Assembly (NCBI RefSeq): GCF_011752005.1 | Contig: NZ_JAAIJZ010000001.1 | Span: 1-64,000, forward strand | DNA length: 64,000 bases | Reading direction: 5' to 3' | Source: Canibacter zhoujuaniae | GTDB taxonomy: Bacteria > Actinomycetota > Actinomycetes > Actinomycetales > Microbacteriaceae | Shown: positions 51,365 through 59,903 of the stretch, one piece after another | Position numbering within the stretch: the stretch's first letter is position 1 | Layout: each line of letters begins with the position of its first letter | The notes under the pieces: generated by a model | The model's input: only the letters and a program-made list of their open reading frames with translations | Told to the model about the DNA's origin: nothing | Database searches by the model: none | Position numbers and translations under genes: made by a program

Positions 51365-53821
51365 ATGGCCGTTGGTATCGTCGCCGTTTCACACAGTTTG
51401 CCGCTTGCAGAGGCAGCTCGAGATCTCGCCCTGCAGATGATTTCGGGAGAGCAGCCCCCGCTTGCGCTTGCCGCTGGGACGCCAGAGGGCGAATTTGGTA
51501 CCGATGCGGTTGCTGTCGCCGAAGCGATTGCTGCGGTGGACAGCGGCGACGGAGTGCTTGTGCTCGTTGATCTCGGATCAGCGATCCTGTCAGCCGAGAT
51601 GGCGCTTGAGTTTCTGCCCGATCCTGACCTGGATGTGCGAATTATCTCGGCGCCGTTTGTCGAAGGTCTGCTGGCTGGTGTAGTGCGCGCTGCTACCGGT
51701 GGAAGTATCGATGAAGTGGCAGAGGAAGCACGCGCCGCCCTGATCCCGAAACAACAGCAGCTTGGCGATACCGCTGAGCAGCCGACTGTGAGCGTTGATA
51801 CCGCAGCGACTGATGAAGTGCGGCGCACAGCTACGATTGTTAACGCTGCGGGGCTGCACGCGAGACCTGCTGGCCGCATCGCTGAAGAGCTTGCGCAGTT
51901 TAACGCGAGCGTCACTATCCAAAAAGCAGGACGCGACGCGGTGAGCGCCCGTAGCCCACTGATGGTGGCTGGTCTCGGCACCCGCGGTGGTGACACTGTC
52001 ACACTCAGCGCAAACGGAGCAGACGCAACTGCGGCGCTCGACCATCTCGAAAACATGATCGCGGACGGCTTTGGCGAGCTAGTTGAAAATCTCGTGGAGC
52101 AACCGGCTGCTGCGGCCGCGGGTGCCGATCCGCAACCTGTTGACGCTCGAAACCACAGCGCGCCAACTAGGCCTTTGGGCGTGAGCTCTGGACGAGTGCT
52201 CGGGCCTGTGGCGCGCATGGCTGCGCCGGTGAGCGAACCAATAGCACACGGCACTATCGCTGAAAATGAGCGTGCAGCCGAGAAGCAACGAGTTATTGAA
52301 GCTGTGACACAGGTGACGGCGGAGTTAGAGGAGTTAGCCGCGACGGCGACGGGCACCGCTCAGGAGGTTTTAGCTGCAACCGCTAAACTTGCGGCGGATC
52401 CTGTGATCATCAGCGAAGCCGGCGCAAAAATTATCGATCAGGGCAGGCCCGCAGCAAACGCTGTGTGGGATGTTTTGCGCGATATCGCCCGGCAGTTTAC
52501 GGCCGGCGGAGGCGAGCTCGCTGAGCGTGCCAGCGACGTGAGAGATGTGCGTGCGCGCATTGTGGCGAAACTGACCGGGCAGCAGCTGCCCGGCATCCCG
52601 AACCTGAAGCAACCATTCATCCTGGTGGCACATGATCTAGCGCCGGCTGACACCGCAACGCTCAACCCTAAGACCTGTCTTGGTATTGTGCTCGGATCAG
52701 GTGGCCCGACCTCGCATACAGCTATTTTGGCGCGTGCACTTGGCATCCCGGCGGTGATTGATGCGGCAGCATTTGCCGAATTGGAAGACGGGGAAGAGAT
52801 TGTTATAGACGGGGAGACGGCTGAGGTAATCAGACAGCCAAACGATAGCGACAAACTGGATGCGCGCACCGCACCACAGCTTTTGAGCGACCTTCCGCCT
52901 TTTGCAGGGCCGGGTCGTTTGGCATCTGGCGAGACCGTACAGATACTCGCGAACGTTGGGAGCAGCAAGGATGTTGCCGCAGCGGTCGAACGTGGCGCTG
53001 AGGGTGTTGGTTTGTTCCGCACAGAATTCTGCTTCCTAGGCAGAGAAACAGCGCCGAGCCTGACTGAACAGGTGGCGGCGTATGCAGAAGTGTTGCAGGG
53101 TTTTAAAGGCCGAAAAGTCGTTGTGCGCACACTCGATGCCGGCAGCGATAAACCGCTTCCGTTTGTAACTCCCGCAGCTGAAGAAAACCCTGCGCTTGGT
53201 GTGCGCGGCTACCGCACAAGCTGGAACTATCCAGATGTGTTGACCACACAGCTTGCCGCGATTGCGCAGGCAGCAACTCAAGTGCCAGAAACTGATGTGT
53301 GGGTGATGGCGCCAATGATTGCAACGCTTGAAGAGACGCACAGCTTTGTCGAAGAGGCGCGCCACGCAGGCTTAAAACACGTCGGCATTATGGTTGAAAC
53401 CCCAGCAGCCGTTGGCTTGGCTGACCAGATCGCTGAAGTTGTGGATTTTGTCAGCGTTGGCACTAACGACCTCGCGCAATACACTATGGCCGCAGACCGA
53501 ATGGCCACCGACCTCGCCCATCTTAATTCTCCGTGGCAACCCGCTCTTTTGCGACAGCTGCGCGCGCTTGGCGAAAACTGCGCTGACACAGCTGTTTCGA
53601 TCGGAGTTTGCGGGGAATCCGCGAGCGATCCGCTGCTCGCAGGGGTGCTTGTCGGGCTTGGGGTAAACAGCCTCTCAATGACAGCTAATGCCGTGCCGGT
53701 GGTTGGCGCAGCGATTGCCGGTTACACTATGGAACAGTGCCAGCAGGCGGCCGCAGCCGCTTGCAATGCTGAAAGCGCAGAGGCTGCAAGACGCGCTGTG
53801 AGAGAGATTCTCGCAGCGTGA
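51365..53821 (+). CDS. dhaM: DhaM-HPr-enzyme I fusion phosphotransferase
   Basis: Single 818-residue protein with three phosphotransfer units: a mannose-type EIIA/DhaM domain (residues 1 to about 125, H10 in V-S-H-S), an HPr domain (about 150-240, H165 in G-L-H-A-R-P-A), and a full-length enzyme I (about 275-818) with the phosphohistidine H451 in G-P-T-S-H-T-A-I and the PEP-binding barrel (G-L-F-R-T-E-F, V-G-T-N-D-L-A-Q-Y, C749 in G-V-C-G-E-S). E. coli DhaM has only a truncated enzyme I part and needs separate EI and HPr. Here the whole PEP-to-DhaL relay could run in one chain. ATG start, weak AAAGGA upstream. The stop overlaps mazG (GTGA). Confidence 0.93.
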   Translation: MAVGIVAVSHSLPLAEAARDLALQMISGEQPPLALAAGTPEGEFGTDAVAVAEAIAAVDSGDGVLVLVDLGSAILSAEMALEFLPDPDLDVRIISAPFVEGLLAGVVRAATGGSIDEVAEEARAALIPKQQQLGDTAEQPTVSVDTAATDEVRRTATIVNAAGLHARPAGRIAEELAQFNASVTIQKAGRDAVSARSPLMVAGLGTRGGDTVTLSANGADATAALDHLENMIADGFGELVENLVEQPAAAAAGADPQPVDARNHSAPTRPLGVSSGRVLGPVARMAAPVSEPIAHGTIAENERAAEKQRVIEAVTQVTAELEELAATATGTAQEVLAATAKLAADPVIISEAGAKIIDQGRPAANAVWDVLRDIARQFTAGGGELAERASDVRDVRARIVAKLTGQQLPGIPNLKQPFILVAHDLAPADTATLNPKTCLGIVLGSGGPTSHTAILARALGIPAVIDAAAFAELEDGEEIVIDGETAEVIRQPNDSDKLDARTAPQLLSDLPPFAGPGRLASGETVQILANVGSSKDVAAAVERGAEGVGLFRTEFCFLGRETAPSLTEQVAAYAEVLQGFKGRKVVVRTLDAGSDKPLPFVTPAAEENPALGVRGYRTSWNYPDVLTTQLAAIAQAATQVPETDVWVMAPMIATLEETHSFVEEARHAGLKHVGIMVETPAAVGLADQIAEVVDFVSVGTNDLAQYTMAADRMATDLAHLNSPWQPALLRQLRALGENCADTAVSIGVCGESASDPLLAGVLVGLGVNSLSMTANAVPVVGAAIAGYTMEQCQQAAAAACNAESAEAARRAVREILAA

Positions 53822-54540
53822 GCGCAAACTCTGCAACCGGGGTCATAGGGATTGAGCGCGCCCGTGCCGTTGTGCGTCAGATGGTCTCCCCGGGTGGCTG
53901 TCCGTGGCACGCTGAGCAGACCCACACATCGCTGCTTAAATATCTGATCGAAGAGACTGCGGAAGTTGTTGAGGCGATTGAAGCAGGTGAATCCGCTGAG
54001 ATTGTTGCAGAAGAACTTGGTGATGTCCTTTATCAGGTGCTCTTTCACACCGAGATTGCAGCCCAGGCAGGGGAGGGCTACAACCTAGATTCAGTTGGTG
54101 AGGCGCTCGCCGCAAAGCTCATCGCTAGACATCCGCATGTGTTCAGCGATCGCGGTTATATGTCGAGTGAGGAGCTTAAGACAGAGTGGGAAAATCTGAA
54201 ACGTGATGCCACCGCTCACCGCGCGGTGCGGGGCGTGTTTGACGGGATCCCCAGCGCGATGCCGACTCTGGCCAAAGCAGCAAAAATGATGAATCGGATC
54301 GCGCACCATCAAGATGCTGCAGTGCGCAGGTCGCTGACAGCATTTCTCACTGCAGCAGAAGCCGATACGACAGACAAAAAACAGGCGAGCAATACCACCG
54401 GGAAAGAGCAAGCAATAAACGAACGCGACTTCGGGAAAGAGCTTTTGCGTTTGGTGCAGGAAGCAAACGCAGACGGTGTAGACCCCGATGCGGCGCTGCG
54501 ACAGACTTTGCGAGAACTAACCGAGCGCGTGGCAAGATAG
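53818..54540 (+). CDS. mazG: MazG-family nucleoside triphosphate pyrophosphohydrolase
   Basis: Hydrolyses abnormal or excess NTPs to NMP and pyrophosphate. The 240-residue protein has G-C-P-W-H-A-E-Q-T-H, the Mg-binding E-E-T-A-E-V-V-E-A-I and E-E-L-G-D-V-L-Y-Q-V motifs, and K-T-E-W-E. A polar stretch of about 35 residues interrupts the C-terminal half; the second MazG repeat of the E. coli protein is degenerate. The GTG start overlaps the stop of the DhaM fusion by four bases, so it is translationally coupled to it. Confidence 0.93.
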   Translation: MSANSATGVIGIERARAVVRQMVSPGGCPWHAEQTHTSLLKYLIEETAEVVEAIEAGESAEIVAEELGDVLYQVLFHTEIAAQAGEGYNLDSVGEALAAKLIARHPHVFSDRGYMSSEELKTEWENLKRDATAHRAVRGVFDGIPSAMPTLAKAAKMMNRIAHHQDAAVRRSLTAFLTAAEADTTDKKQASNTTGKEQAINERDFGKELLRLVQEANADGVDPDAALRQTLRELTERVAR

Positions 54541-54545
54541 TTAGT

Positions 54546-55856
54546 ATGGCTCAACAGGTGAATCCACCGCGTGGGATGCGCGATTTTCTTCCGGCTCAGA
54601 AACTAAAACGCGAGCGCGCGCTCGCAATCATCCGTGAGGTGTATGCGGCGCACGGTTTTGATGAGATTGAAGCTCCGGTAATTGAAGACTATGCTCGGCT
54701 GCACGCAGGTCTCGGGGGTGATAATGAGAAACTGTCATTCTCCATTCTGAAGCGCGGGCTGCGTCAGGAACAGCTTGAGAATGCTGTCGCAACAGGCGCA
54801 GGTGATGTGCTCTGTGATCTCGGTTTACGATTTGATTTAACAGTGCCGCTGGCCCGCTACTACGCAAGCAACCGAGCAGATTTGCCGGCAACCTTCCGGG
54901 CGGTGCACATCGGGCCGGTCTGGCGAGCCGAACGCCCGCAGAAGGGTCGCTACCGGCAGTTTGTGCAGGCCGATATTGATATCATCGGTGAGCCTGGCCT
55001 GCTCGCTGAAGCAGAGCTAATCACTGCTACAAGCGCCGCACTAGCCCGGCTTGGGCTCGCTGGGTGCGTCATCCGTATCAACGATCGCAGGTTGCTAGCT
55101 GCGCTCCTTGACTACTGCGGGTTCAACGCTGCAGACTCGGATCGAGTTCTGATAACGATTGACAAGCTAGACAAAATCGGGGTGCAGGGAGTTATTGATG
55201 AGTTGCGCGGTTTTGGCGCTGAGTTTGTGACACCTGCGGTAAAACTGGAACACATACTGAACTCTTATAGTGAAGCCGCTTGTGCGGGGGATATTGCGCT
55301 CACCGAGTCTGGTATTGCAGCAGTGCTCCCTAACGATTTAGCGCCGGAGGTAACCAGCGCGCTCATCTCCCTCGGTGAGATGGTAGCGCCGGGGCTCCCC
55401 GCGGGCGTACGACTAGCTTTCGATCCGACGCTGGTGCGGGGCATGGGATACTACACGGGCACAATTTTCGAGATCGCGCATCCAGGCTCTGGCAGTTCGG
55501 TCGGCGGTGGCGGGCGCTACGACGGTATGATTGGCCGCTTCCTCAGCCAGTCGGTGCCCGCTGTTGGATTCTCCATCGGCTTTGAGCGCATTATCGATCT
55601 GATTGATCTGCCACCAGCTGCGGATCAACGTGCTGTTGCGCTGATCGCTGATAAGGCGGTGGATCCGGCAGTGCTTTTGCGGATCAAGGCTGAGCTTATC
55701 GCTAGCGGTGCCCGGGTGCAGATCGCTACACGCACCAAGAATGTGCGTCCGCTGTTGGATCGTTTCGAGCTTGACGGTTTCACAGAGTTTGCAAACGTGC
55801 GCCCGGAGCACACGTCGATGCACGATCTTGATTTTAAAGTTTTTGCGGAAAGTTAA
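54546..55856 (+). CDS. hisS: Histidyl-tRNA synthetase
   Basis: Class II synthetase. The 436-residue protein has motif 1 (P-R-G-M-R-D-F-L-P), motif 2 (F-R-A-V-H-I-G-P-V-W-R-A-E-R-P), the histidine-A region G-M-G-Y-Y-T-G-T-I-F, G-G-G-G-R-Y-D, and motif 3 (V-G-F-S-I-G-F-E-R). The usual L-V-R-G-L-D-Y-Y-T is L-V-R-G-M-G-Y-Y-T here, typical of a side branch of bacterial HisRS. The ATG is 5 bases after mazG without a clear Shine-Dalgarno; CAAGAT seven bases upstream is a poor -10, so coupling with mazG or a leaderless message are both possible. Confidence 0.94.
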   Translation: MAQQVNPPRGMRDFLPAQKLKRERALAIIREVYAAHGFDEIEAPVIEDYARLHAGLGGDNEKLSFSILKRGLRQEQLENAVATGAGDVLCDLGLRFDLTVPLARYYASNRADLPATFRAVHIGPVWRAERPQKGRYRQFVQADIDIIGEPGLLAEAELITATSAALARLGLAGCVIRINDRRLLAALLDYCGFNAADSDRVLITIDKLDKIGVQGVIDELRGFGAEFVTPAVKLEHILNSYSEAACAGDIALTESGIAAVLPNDLAPEVTSALISLGEMVAPGLPAGVRLAFDPTLVRGMGYYTGTIFEIAHPGSGSSVGGGGRYDGMIGRFLSQSVPAVGFSIGFERIIDLIDLPPAADQRAVALIADKAVDPAVLLRIKAELIASGARVQIATRTKNVRPLLDRFELDGFTEFANVRPEHTSMHDLDFKVFAES

Positions 55857-55927
55857 AGCAACCGCTTCGTTACACTTATAGTTAGACCGGGATTGGTCGG
55901 CTATCCACCATGAAGGAGTAAAATTCA

Positions 55928-57208
55928 GTGGCTTATGTAGATGCAGTATTTGCCCGTGAGATTCTTGACTCACGCGGAAACCCAACCGTTGAGGTTGAGG
56001 TCGTGCTCTCAGATGATTCAGTCGGCCGCGCTGCGGTGCCGTCGGGTGCTTCAACAGGTGAGTTTGAGGCATATGAGTTGCGTGATGGTGACAAGGATCG
56101 CTACCTTGGCAAGGGCGTGCAGAAGGCTGTGGAGGGTGTTTTTTCAGTCCTCGGCCCAGCCATTGAAGGTCTGCCAGCCGACGACCAGCGTTTGATCGAC
56201 CAAACCCTGATTGAAGCAGACGGCAGTGACAACAAAGAAAAAATTGGCGCTAACGCAATTCTTGGCGTCAGTCTTGCTGTTGCCGCTGCGGCCGCTGAAT
56301 CGGCCGATCTGCCGTTATTCCGCTACATTGGTGGGCCAACCGCTTGCACTCTGCCGGTGCCGCTTATGAACATCATCAACGGTGGTGCGCACGCTGATAC
56401 CGGTGTTGATATTCAAGAGTTTATGATTGCTCCGCTCGGCGCTGAGACCTTCTCAGAGGCGCTGCGTTGGGGTGTTGAGGTTTACCACTCTCTGAAGAAG
56501 GTTCTGCAAGAGAAGGGTCTCAACACCGGGCTTGGTGATGAGGGTGGTTTCGCGCCAGACCTGCCAAACAACGCTGCTGCGCTCGACCTAATTCTTGAAG
56601 CTATTACGCGCGCCGGTTACCAGCCAGGCACCGATATTGCGCTAGCCCTCGACGTTGCGTCAAGCGAATTCCACGAGAACGGCACCTACACCTTTGAGGG
56701 GAAGGCGCGCAGTGCGGCCGAAATGATTGAGTACTTCAAAGATCTGGTAGAGAAGTACCCGCTTGTTTCGATCGAGGATCCGCTCGACGAGAACGACTGG
56801 GACGGCTGGGCTGCTCTCACCGAAGAACTCGGTCATAAGGTGCAGCTTGTGGGTGATGACCTCTTTGTCACCAACCCGCAGCGTCTGGGTGACGGTATTG
56901 CATCAGGTGCGGCAAACTCACTGCTGGTGAAGGTGAATCAGATCGGCACTCTAACCGAGACCGCAGATGCGATTAAACTGGCGCAGCGCAACCAGTACAC
57001 CACCATCATGTCGCACCGTTCAGGTGAAACCGAAGACACCACCATCGCAGACCTGGCGGTTGCGTTTGAAACCGGTCAGATCAAAACCGGTGCACCCGCC
57101 CGCAGTGACCGCGTTGCGAAATACAACCAGTTACTGCGCATCGAAGAGGAGCTTGGTGAGTCAGCTGAGTACGCTGGCACGGAGGCTTTTCCGCGCTTCG
57201 TAGGTTAA
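55928..57208 (+). CDS. eno: Enolase
   Basis: Interconverts 2-phosphoglycerate and PEP in glycolysis. The 426-residue protein has S-G-A-S-T-G-E-F-E near the N-terminus, the metal ligands in A-L-D-V-A-S-S-E-F, I-E-D-P-L-D-E-N-D and V-G-D-D-L-F-V-T-N, the catalytic lysine in L-L-V-K-V-N-Q-I-G-T and S-H-R-S-G-E-T-E-D. GTG start with AAGGAG upstream; TATAGT at 55877-55882 may be its -10. Product PEP feeds the phosphotransferase encoded just upstream and is the product of pckG downstream. Confidence 0.97.
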   Translation: MAYVDAVFAREILDSRGNPTVEVEVVLSDDSVGRAAVPSGASTGEFEAYELRDGDKDRYLGKGVQKAVEGVFSVLGPAIEGLPADDQRLIDQTLIEADGSDNKEKIGANAILGVSLAVAAAAAESADLPLFRYIGGPTACTLPVPLMNIINGGAHADTGVDIQEFMIAPLGAETFSEALRWGVEVYHSLKKVLQEKGLNTGLGDEGGFAPDLPNNAAALDLILEAITRAGYQPGTDIALALDVASSEFHENGTYTFEGKARSAAEMIEYFKDLVEKYPLVSIEDPLDENDWDGWAALTEELGHKVQLVGDDLFVTNPQRLGDGIASGAANSLLVKVNQIGTLTETADAIKLAQRNQYTTIMSHRSGETEDTTIADLAVAFETGQIKTGAPARSDRVAKYNQLLRIEEELGESAEYAGTEAFPRFVG

Positions 57209-57232
57209 TTTTTAGAGGACGGTTCTAAAATG

Positions 57233-57269
57233 GTGGGGCAGACTGACGCAGTTTGCCCCACTTAATTTT
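57233..57269 (+). terminator. Intrinsic terminator of eno
   Basis: GTGGGGCAGACTG pairs with CAGTTTGCCCCAC (13 bp with one wobble) around ACG, followed by TTAATTTT. Confidence 0.92.
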
Positions 57270-57342
57270 GAATACAGCGCACACTAAAACTAGAACGTAA
57301 GTATCCTTAATCCCAAAAGCAAAACAAAGGTAGCGATCCCCT

Positions 57343-57870
57343 ATGGCCGAAAACCGTATTTCCCGCTGGGGTGGCTATGTGCGCGACTGGGCAGCGAGTT
57401 TGCGTTTTGGCGGCATGACAATTTTGCTTTTTGTGATCATCGTGAGTGGTGTGCTCGTGATTGGGCCGCAGGTTAGTGTTTACGTGAACCAGCGGCAGGA
57501 AATTGCGCAGCTGCAACAGCAACTCACCAAGCTGAAAGAAGAGCAGGCTCGCGAACAAAAGGCCTTTGAGGCCTGGAACGACCCAAGCTATGTGCGTGCT
57601 GAGGCGCGCAACCGACTCTCTTATGTGCTGCCGGGTGAGACACAACTGAGTGTCATTATGGATATTGACCTGACGCCCACCAAACATCACAAAACTGAAG
57701 AGCAGTTAACCCAAGCGCCGCAGAGCTGGGTGACAAATCTGCTTGCATCAGCCGTTATCGCGGGAACCGCAAAACAGATTGATGCTGAAAATGCTCCGCC
57801 TGATCCCGCCACTGATGCAACAGATCCGGAAGTGGATCCCGATACTGATCCTGCCGCTCCGACCGAATAG
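57343..57870 (+). CDS. Septum formation initiator (FtsB/DivIC family)
   Basis: A 175-residue bitopic membrane protein of the divisome: cytosolic basic tail, one membrane helix (about 26-47, T-I-L-L-F-V-I-I-V-S-G), an outside coiled coil (I-A-Q-L-Q-Q-Q-L-T-K-L-K-E-E) and the family's A-R-x-R-L-x-Y-V-x-P-G-E motif. The C-terminal ~60 residues are acidic, Pro/Asp-rich and low-complexity. Lies in its usual place between eno and a DUF501 gene; ATG with AAAGG upstream. Confidence 0.9.
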   Translation: MAENRISRWGGYVRDWAASLRFGGMTILLFVIIVSGVLVIGPQVSVYVNQRQEIAQLQQQLTKLKEEQAREQKAFEAWNDPSYVRAEARNRLSYVLPGETQLSVIMDIDLTPTKHHKTEEQLTQAPQSWVTNLLASAVIAGTAKQIDAENAPPDPATDATDPEVDPDTDPAAPTE

Positions 57871-57877
57871 AGAATTG

Positions 57878-58369
57878 ATGCCTCGTCCACCGTATACAAA
57901 ACCAACCGCCGTCGATATCGCCACCGTGACAGAGCAGCTTGGCCGCCAAGCTCGTGGAGTTGTCGGTATCGCTGCCCGCACCGCAAGCGGGGAGCCAACC
58001 GTTGTTGCGACGGCGCCGCGGCTAGAAGACGGCACACCGTTTCCAACGTTTTACTATCTCTGCCACCCTGCGGCGGTAGCTGCCGCATCGCGCTTGGAGG
58101 CTAGCGGATTCATGGTTGAGCTGAATGAGCGCTTGGCTGACGATGCTGAGTTGCGCGCGCAGTATGAGAGTGCGCACACATCCTTTATTGCCGATCGCGA
58201 CAGTGTCGGTGAAGTTGCTGAGATTTCAGGAGTGAGCGCCGGAGGAATGCCAACCCGTGTGAAGTGTCTGCACGCTCTTATTGCGCACGCGCTGGCGGCT
58301 GGCCCCGGAGTTAACCCGATCGGAGATATCGCGCTGGCAGCGAGCGATTTTGATCCCGCAGCACACTAA
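57878..58369 (+). CDS. DUF501 family protein
   Basis: A 163-residue soluble protein of unknown function that nearly always sits between the ftsB-like gene and downstream genes in actinobacteria. Recognised by the R-x-x-R-G-V-V-G-I-A-A-R segment, F-P-T-F-Y-Y-L-C-H-P and the late G-G-M-P-T-R-V-K-C-L-H motif. The conserved Cys and His residues might bind a metal or act in catalysis, but no activity is known to me. ATG 57878 is 7 bases after the previous stop; longer upstream frames are overlap artefacts. Confidence 0.88.
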   Translation: MPRPPYTKPTAVDIATVTEQLGRQARGVVGIAARTASGEPTVVATAPRLEDGTPFPTFYYLCHPAAVAAASRLEASGFMVELNERLADDAELRAQYESAHTSFIADRDSVGEVAEISGVSAGGMPTRVKCLHALIAHALAAGPGVNPIGDIALAASDFDPAAH

Positions 58370-58399
58370 TTGGTGACTGCAAAATTAGATAGATATAGT
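58370..58399 (+). promoter_or_regulatory. Candidate promoter of ndh
   Basis: TTGGTG (58370-58375) and TATAGT (58394-58399) with 18 bases between, a good housekeeping-sigma match. Gives a leader of about 70 bases containing TTGGG/CCCAA inverted repeat and an AAGGAG. Confidence 0.55.
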
Positions 58400-58477
58400 T
58401 GTTAATTGGGTGGAAATCCCAAATTACACGCGCAAAGCATAAAATTGCCGAGCATAAGTTCCAAGGAGCATACGTCT

Positions 58478-59812
58478 GTGACGAAGAAAATTCTGATCGT
58501 CGGTGGCGGTTACGCCGGTTTCTACACCGCATGGAAGCTTGAGAAGCACCTGCGTGAGGGCGAAGCAGAGGTGACCATTGTTGATCCGCTGCCGTACATG
58601 CAGTATCTGCCGTTCCTCCCAGAGGTAGCCGCGGGATCAATCGAGCCACGCCACGCCGTGGTGTCACGCCGTCGCCATCTCAAGCACACGAAAGAATTGC
58701 ACGGCAAGGTAACCGGTATCAGTCACAGCGCAAAGAGTGCGACCATTCAGCTCACTGACGGCAGTACTACCGAGTTTGTCTACGATCACATTGTGATCAC
58801 CACCGGCTCAGTGTCTCGCACCTTCCCGATTCCTGGTATCGCCGACAACGCAATTGGCATGAAGACGATTGAAGAGGCGGCAGCTGTGCGCGACCGTTTG
58901 GTTGGCAACTTTGAGCGTGCTGCGTCACTGCCTGCTGGTTCACCCGAGCGTCAGCGTTTGCTCACTGTGACCGTTGTTGGCGGTGGTTTTGCCGGTATTG
59001 AAACTATTTCAGAGTTGCGCAGCTTCGCAACCTCAATGCTGCAGCGTTACCCAGAGATCACTTTTGATGAAACTAAGTTTCACCTCATCGAAGCGATGGG
59101 GCGCATCATGCCAGAGGTGAGCGCAGAACTGGCTGACTGGGTGGTTGCAGACCAGACTCGTCGCGGTGTGGAAATTCACCTTGACACCCAGCTTAAGGAC
59201 GCCACCGACGGTAAGATTCAGCTGTCAACCGGCGAGGCATACGAATCAGACCTGATCATTTGGACAGCTGGTGTTATGCCGCGTCCGTTCTTGCGCGACA
59301 CCGACTTGCCTATTGGGCCACGCGGTCACGTTATCGGCAGCCCAACACTGCAGGTGACTACCGAGGAGGGTGCTGTCGTTGAGGGTGCCTGGACAGCCGG
59401 TGACACCTCGCAAACACCAGATATCTCGAACACTCCTGGGCCTGGCGGGTTCTGTGTTCCAAACGCACAGCACGCTGTGCGTCAGGGCAAGCTGCTTGCG
59501 CGCAACATTGTTTCCGCGCTGCGCGGTGAGGGGCTTGTGGAGTACAAGCACGACAACCTTGGCGCTGTTGCCGGTCTCGGCTTGAACACCGGTGTATTCC
59601 AGTCGCGTAAAGTGCAGCTGAAGGGCTACGTTGCTTGGCTGGCGCACCGTTTCTACCACGGTATGGCGATCCCATCCTTCGAGCGCAAGGTGCGCGTATT
59701 CGGCGGCTGGGTGGGTCATTTCTTCTGGCGTCGTGACGCAGTAGGAATTGAAGCAAATCAAGAGCCGCGCGCTGTGTTTGAAGAATTTGCGGCACGCCCA
59801 AAAGGTGACTAA
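58478..59812 (+). CDS. ndh: Type II NADH:quinone oxidoreductase
   Basis: Single-subunit, non-proton-pumping NADH dehydrogenase at the inner face of the membrane, passing electrons to menaquinone. The 444-residue flavoprotein has the FAD Rossmann motif V-G-G-G-Y-A-G-F-Y, a second one for NADH (V-V-G-G-G-F-A-G-I-E), and W-T-A-G-D-T near the FAD-ribityl site. The C-terminal amphipathic part (F-Y-H-G-M-A-I-P) serves membrane binding in this family. GTG 58478 with AAGGAG nine bases upstream; an extension to 58406 is not supported. Confidence 0.94.
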   Translation: MTKKILIVGGGYAGFYTAWKLEKHLREGEAEVTIVDPLPYMQYLPFLPEVAAGSIEPRHAVVSRRRHLKHTKELHGKVTGISHSAKSATIQLTDGSTTEFVYDHIVITTGSVSRTFPIPGIADNAIGMKTIEEAAAVRDRLVGNFERAASLPAGSPERQRLLTVTVVGGGFAGIETISELRSFATSMLQRYPEITFDETKFHLIEAMGRIMPEVSAELADWVVADQTRRGVEIHLDTQLKDATDGKIQLSTGEAYESDLIIWTAGVMPRPFLRDTDLPIGPRGHVIGSPTLQVTTEEGAVVEGAWTAGDTSQTPDISNTPGPGGFCVPNAQHAVRQGKLLARNIVSALRGEGLVEYKHDNLGAVAGLGLNTGVFQSRKVQLKGYVAWLAHRFYHGMAIPSFERKVRVFGGWVGHFFWRRDAVGIEANQEPRAVFEEFAARPKGD

Positions 59813-59834
59813 CGGCCTAAATTTTTAAATCTTT

Positions 59835-59898
59835 AGTCTCGCGCGCCCGACTAGACACAAACACTAAGTTAAGTCAGTTCGGGTGCGCGAGACTTTTT
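59835..59898. terminator. Bidirectional terminator between ndh and the RamB-like gene
   Basis: AGTCTCGCGCGCCCGA pairs with TCGGGTGCGCGAGACT (16 bp, one wobble) around a 28-base loop, followed by TTTTT on the plus strand and preceded by A/T-rich AAATCTTT that serves the minus strand. Confidence 0.88.
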
Positions 59899-59903
59899 AC
59901 GAT

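Noticed and set aside
51280..52356. 358-residue minus-strand frame over the DhaM fusion
   Set aside because: Covers the DhaM/HPr domains that are clearly coding on the plus strand; low-complexity Ser/Ala/Thr shadow.
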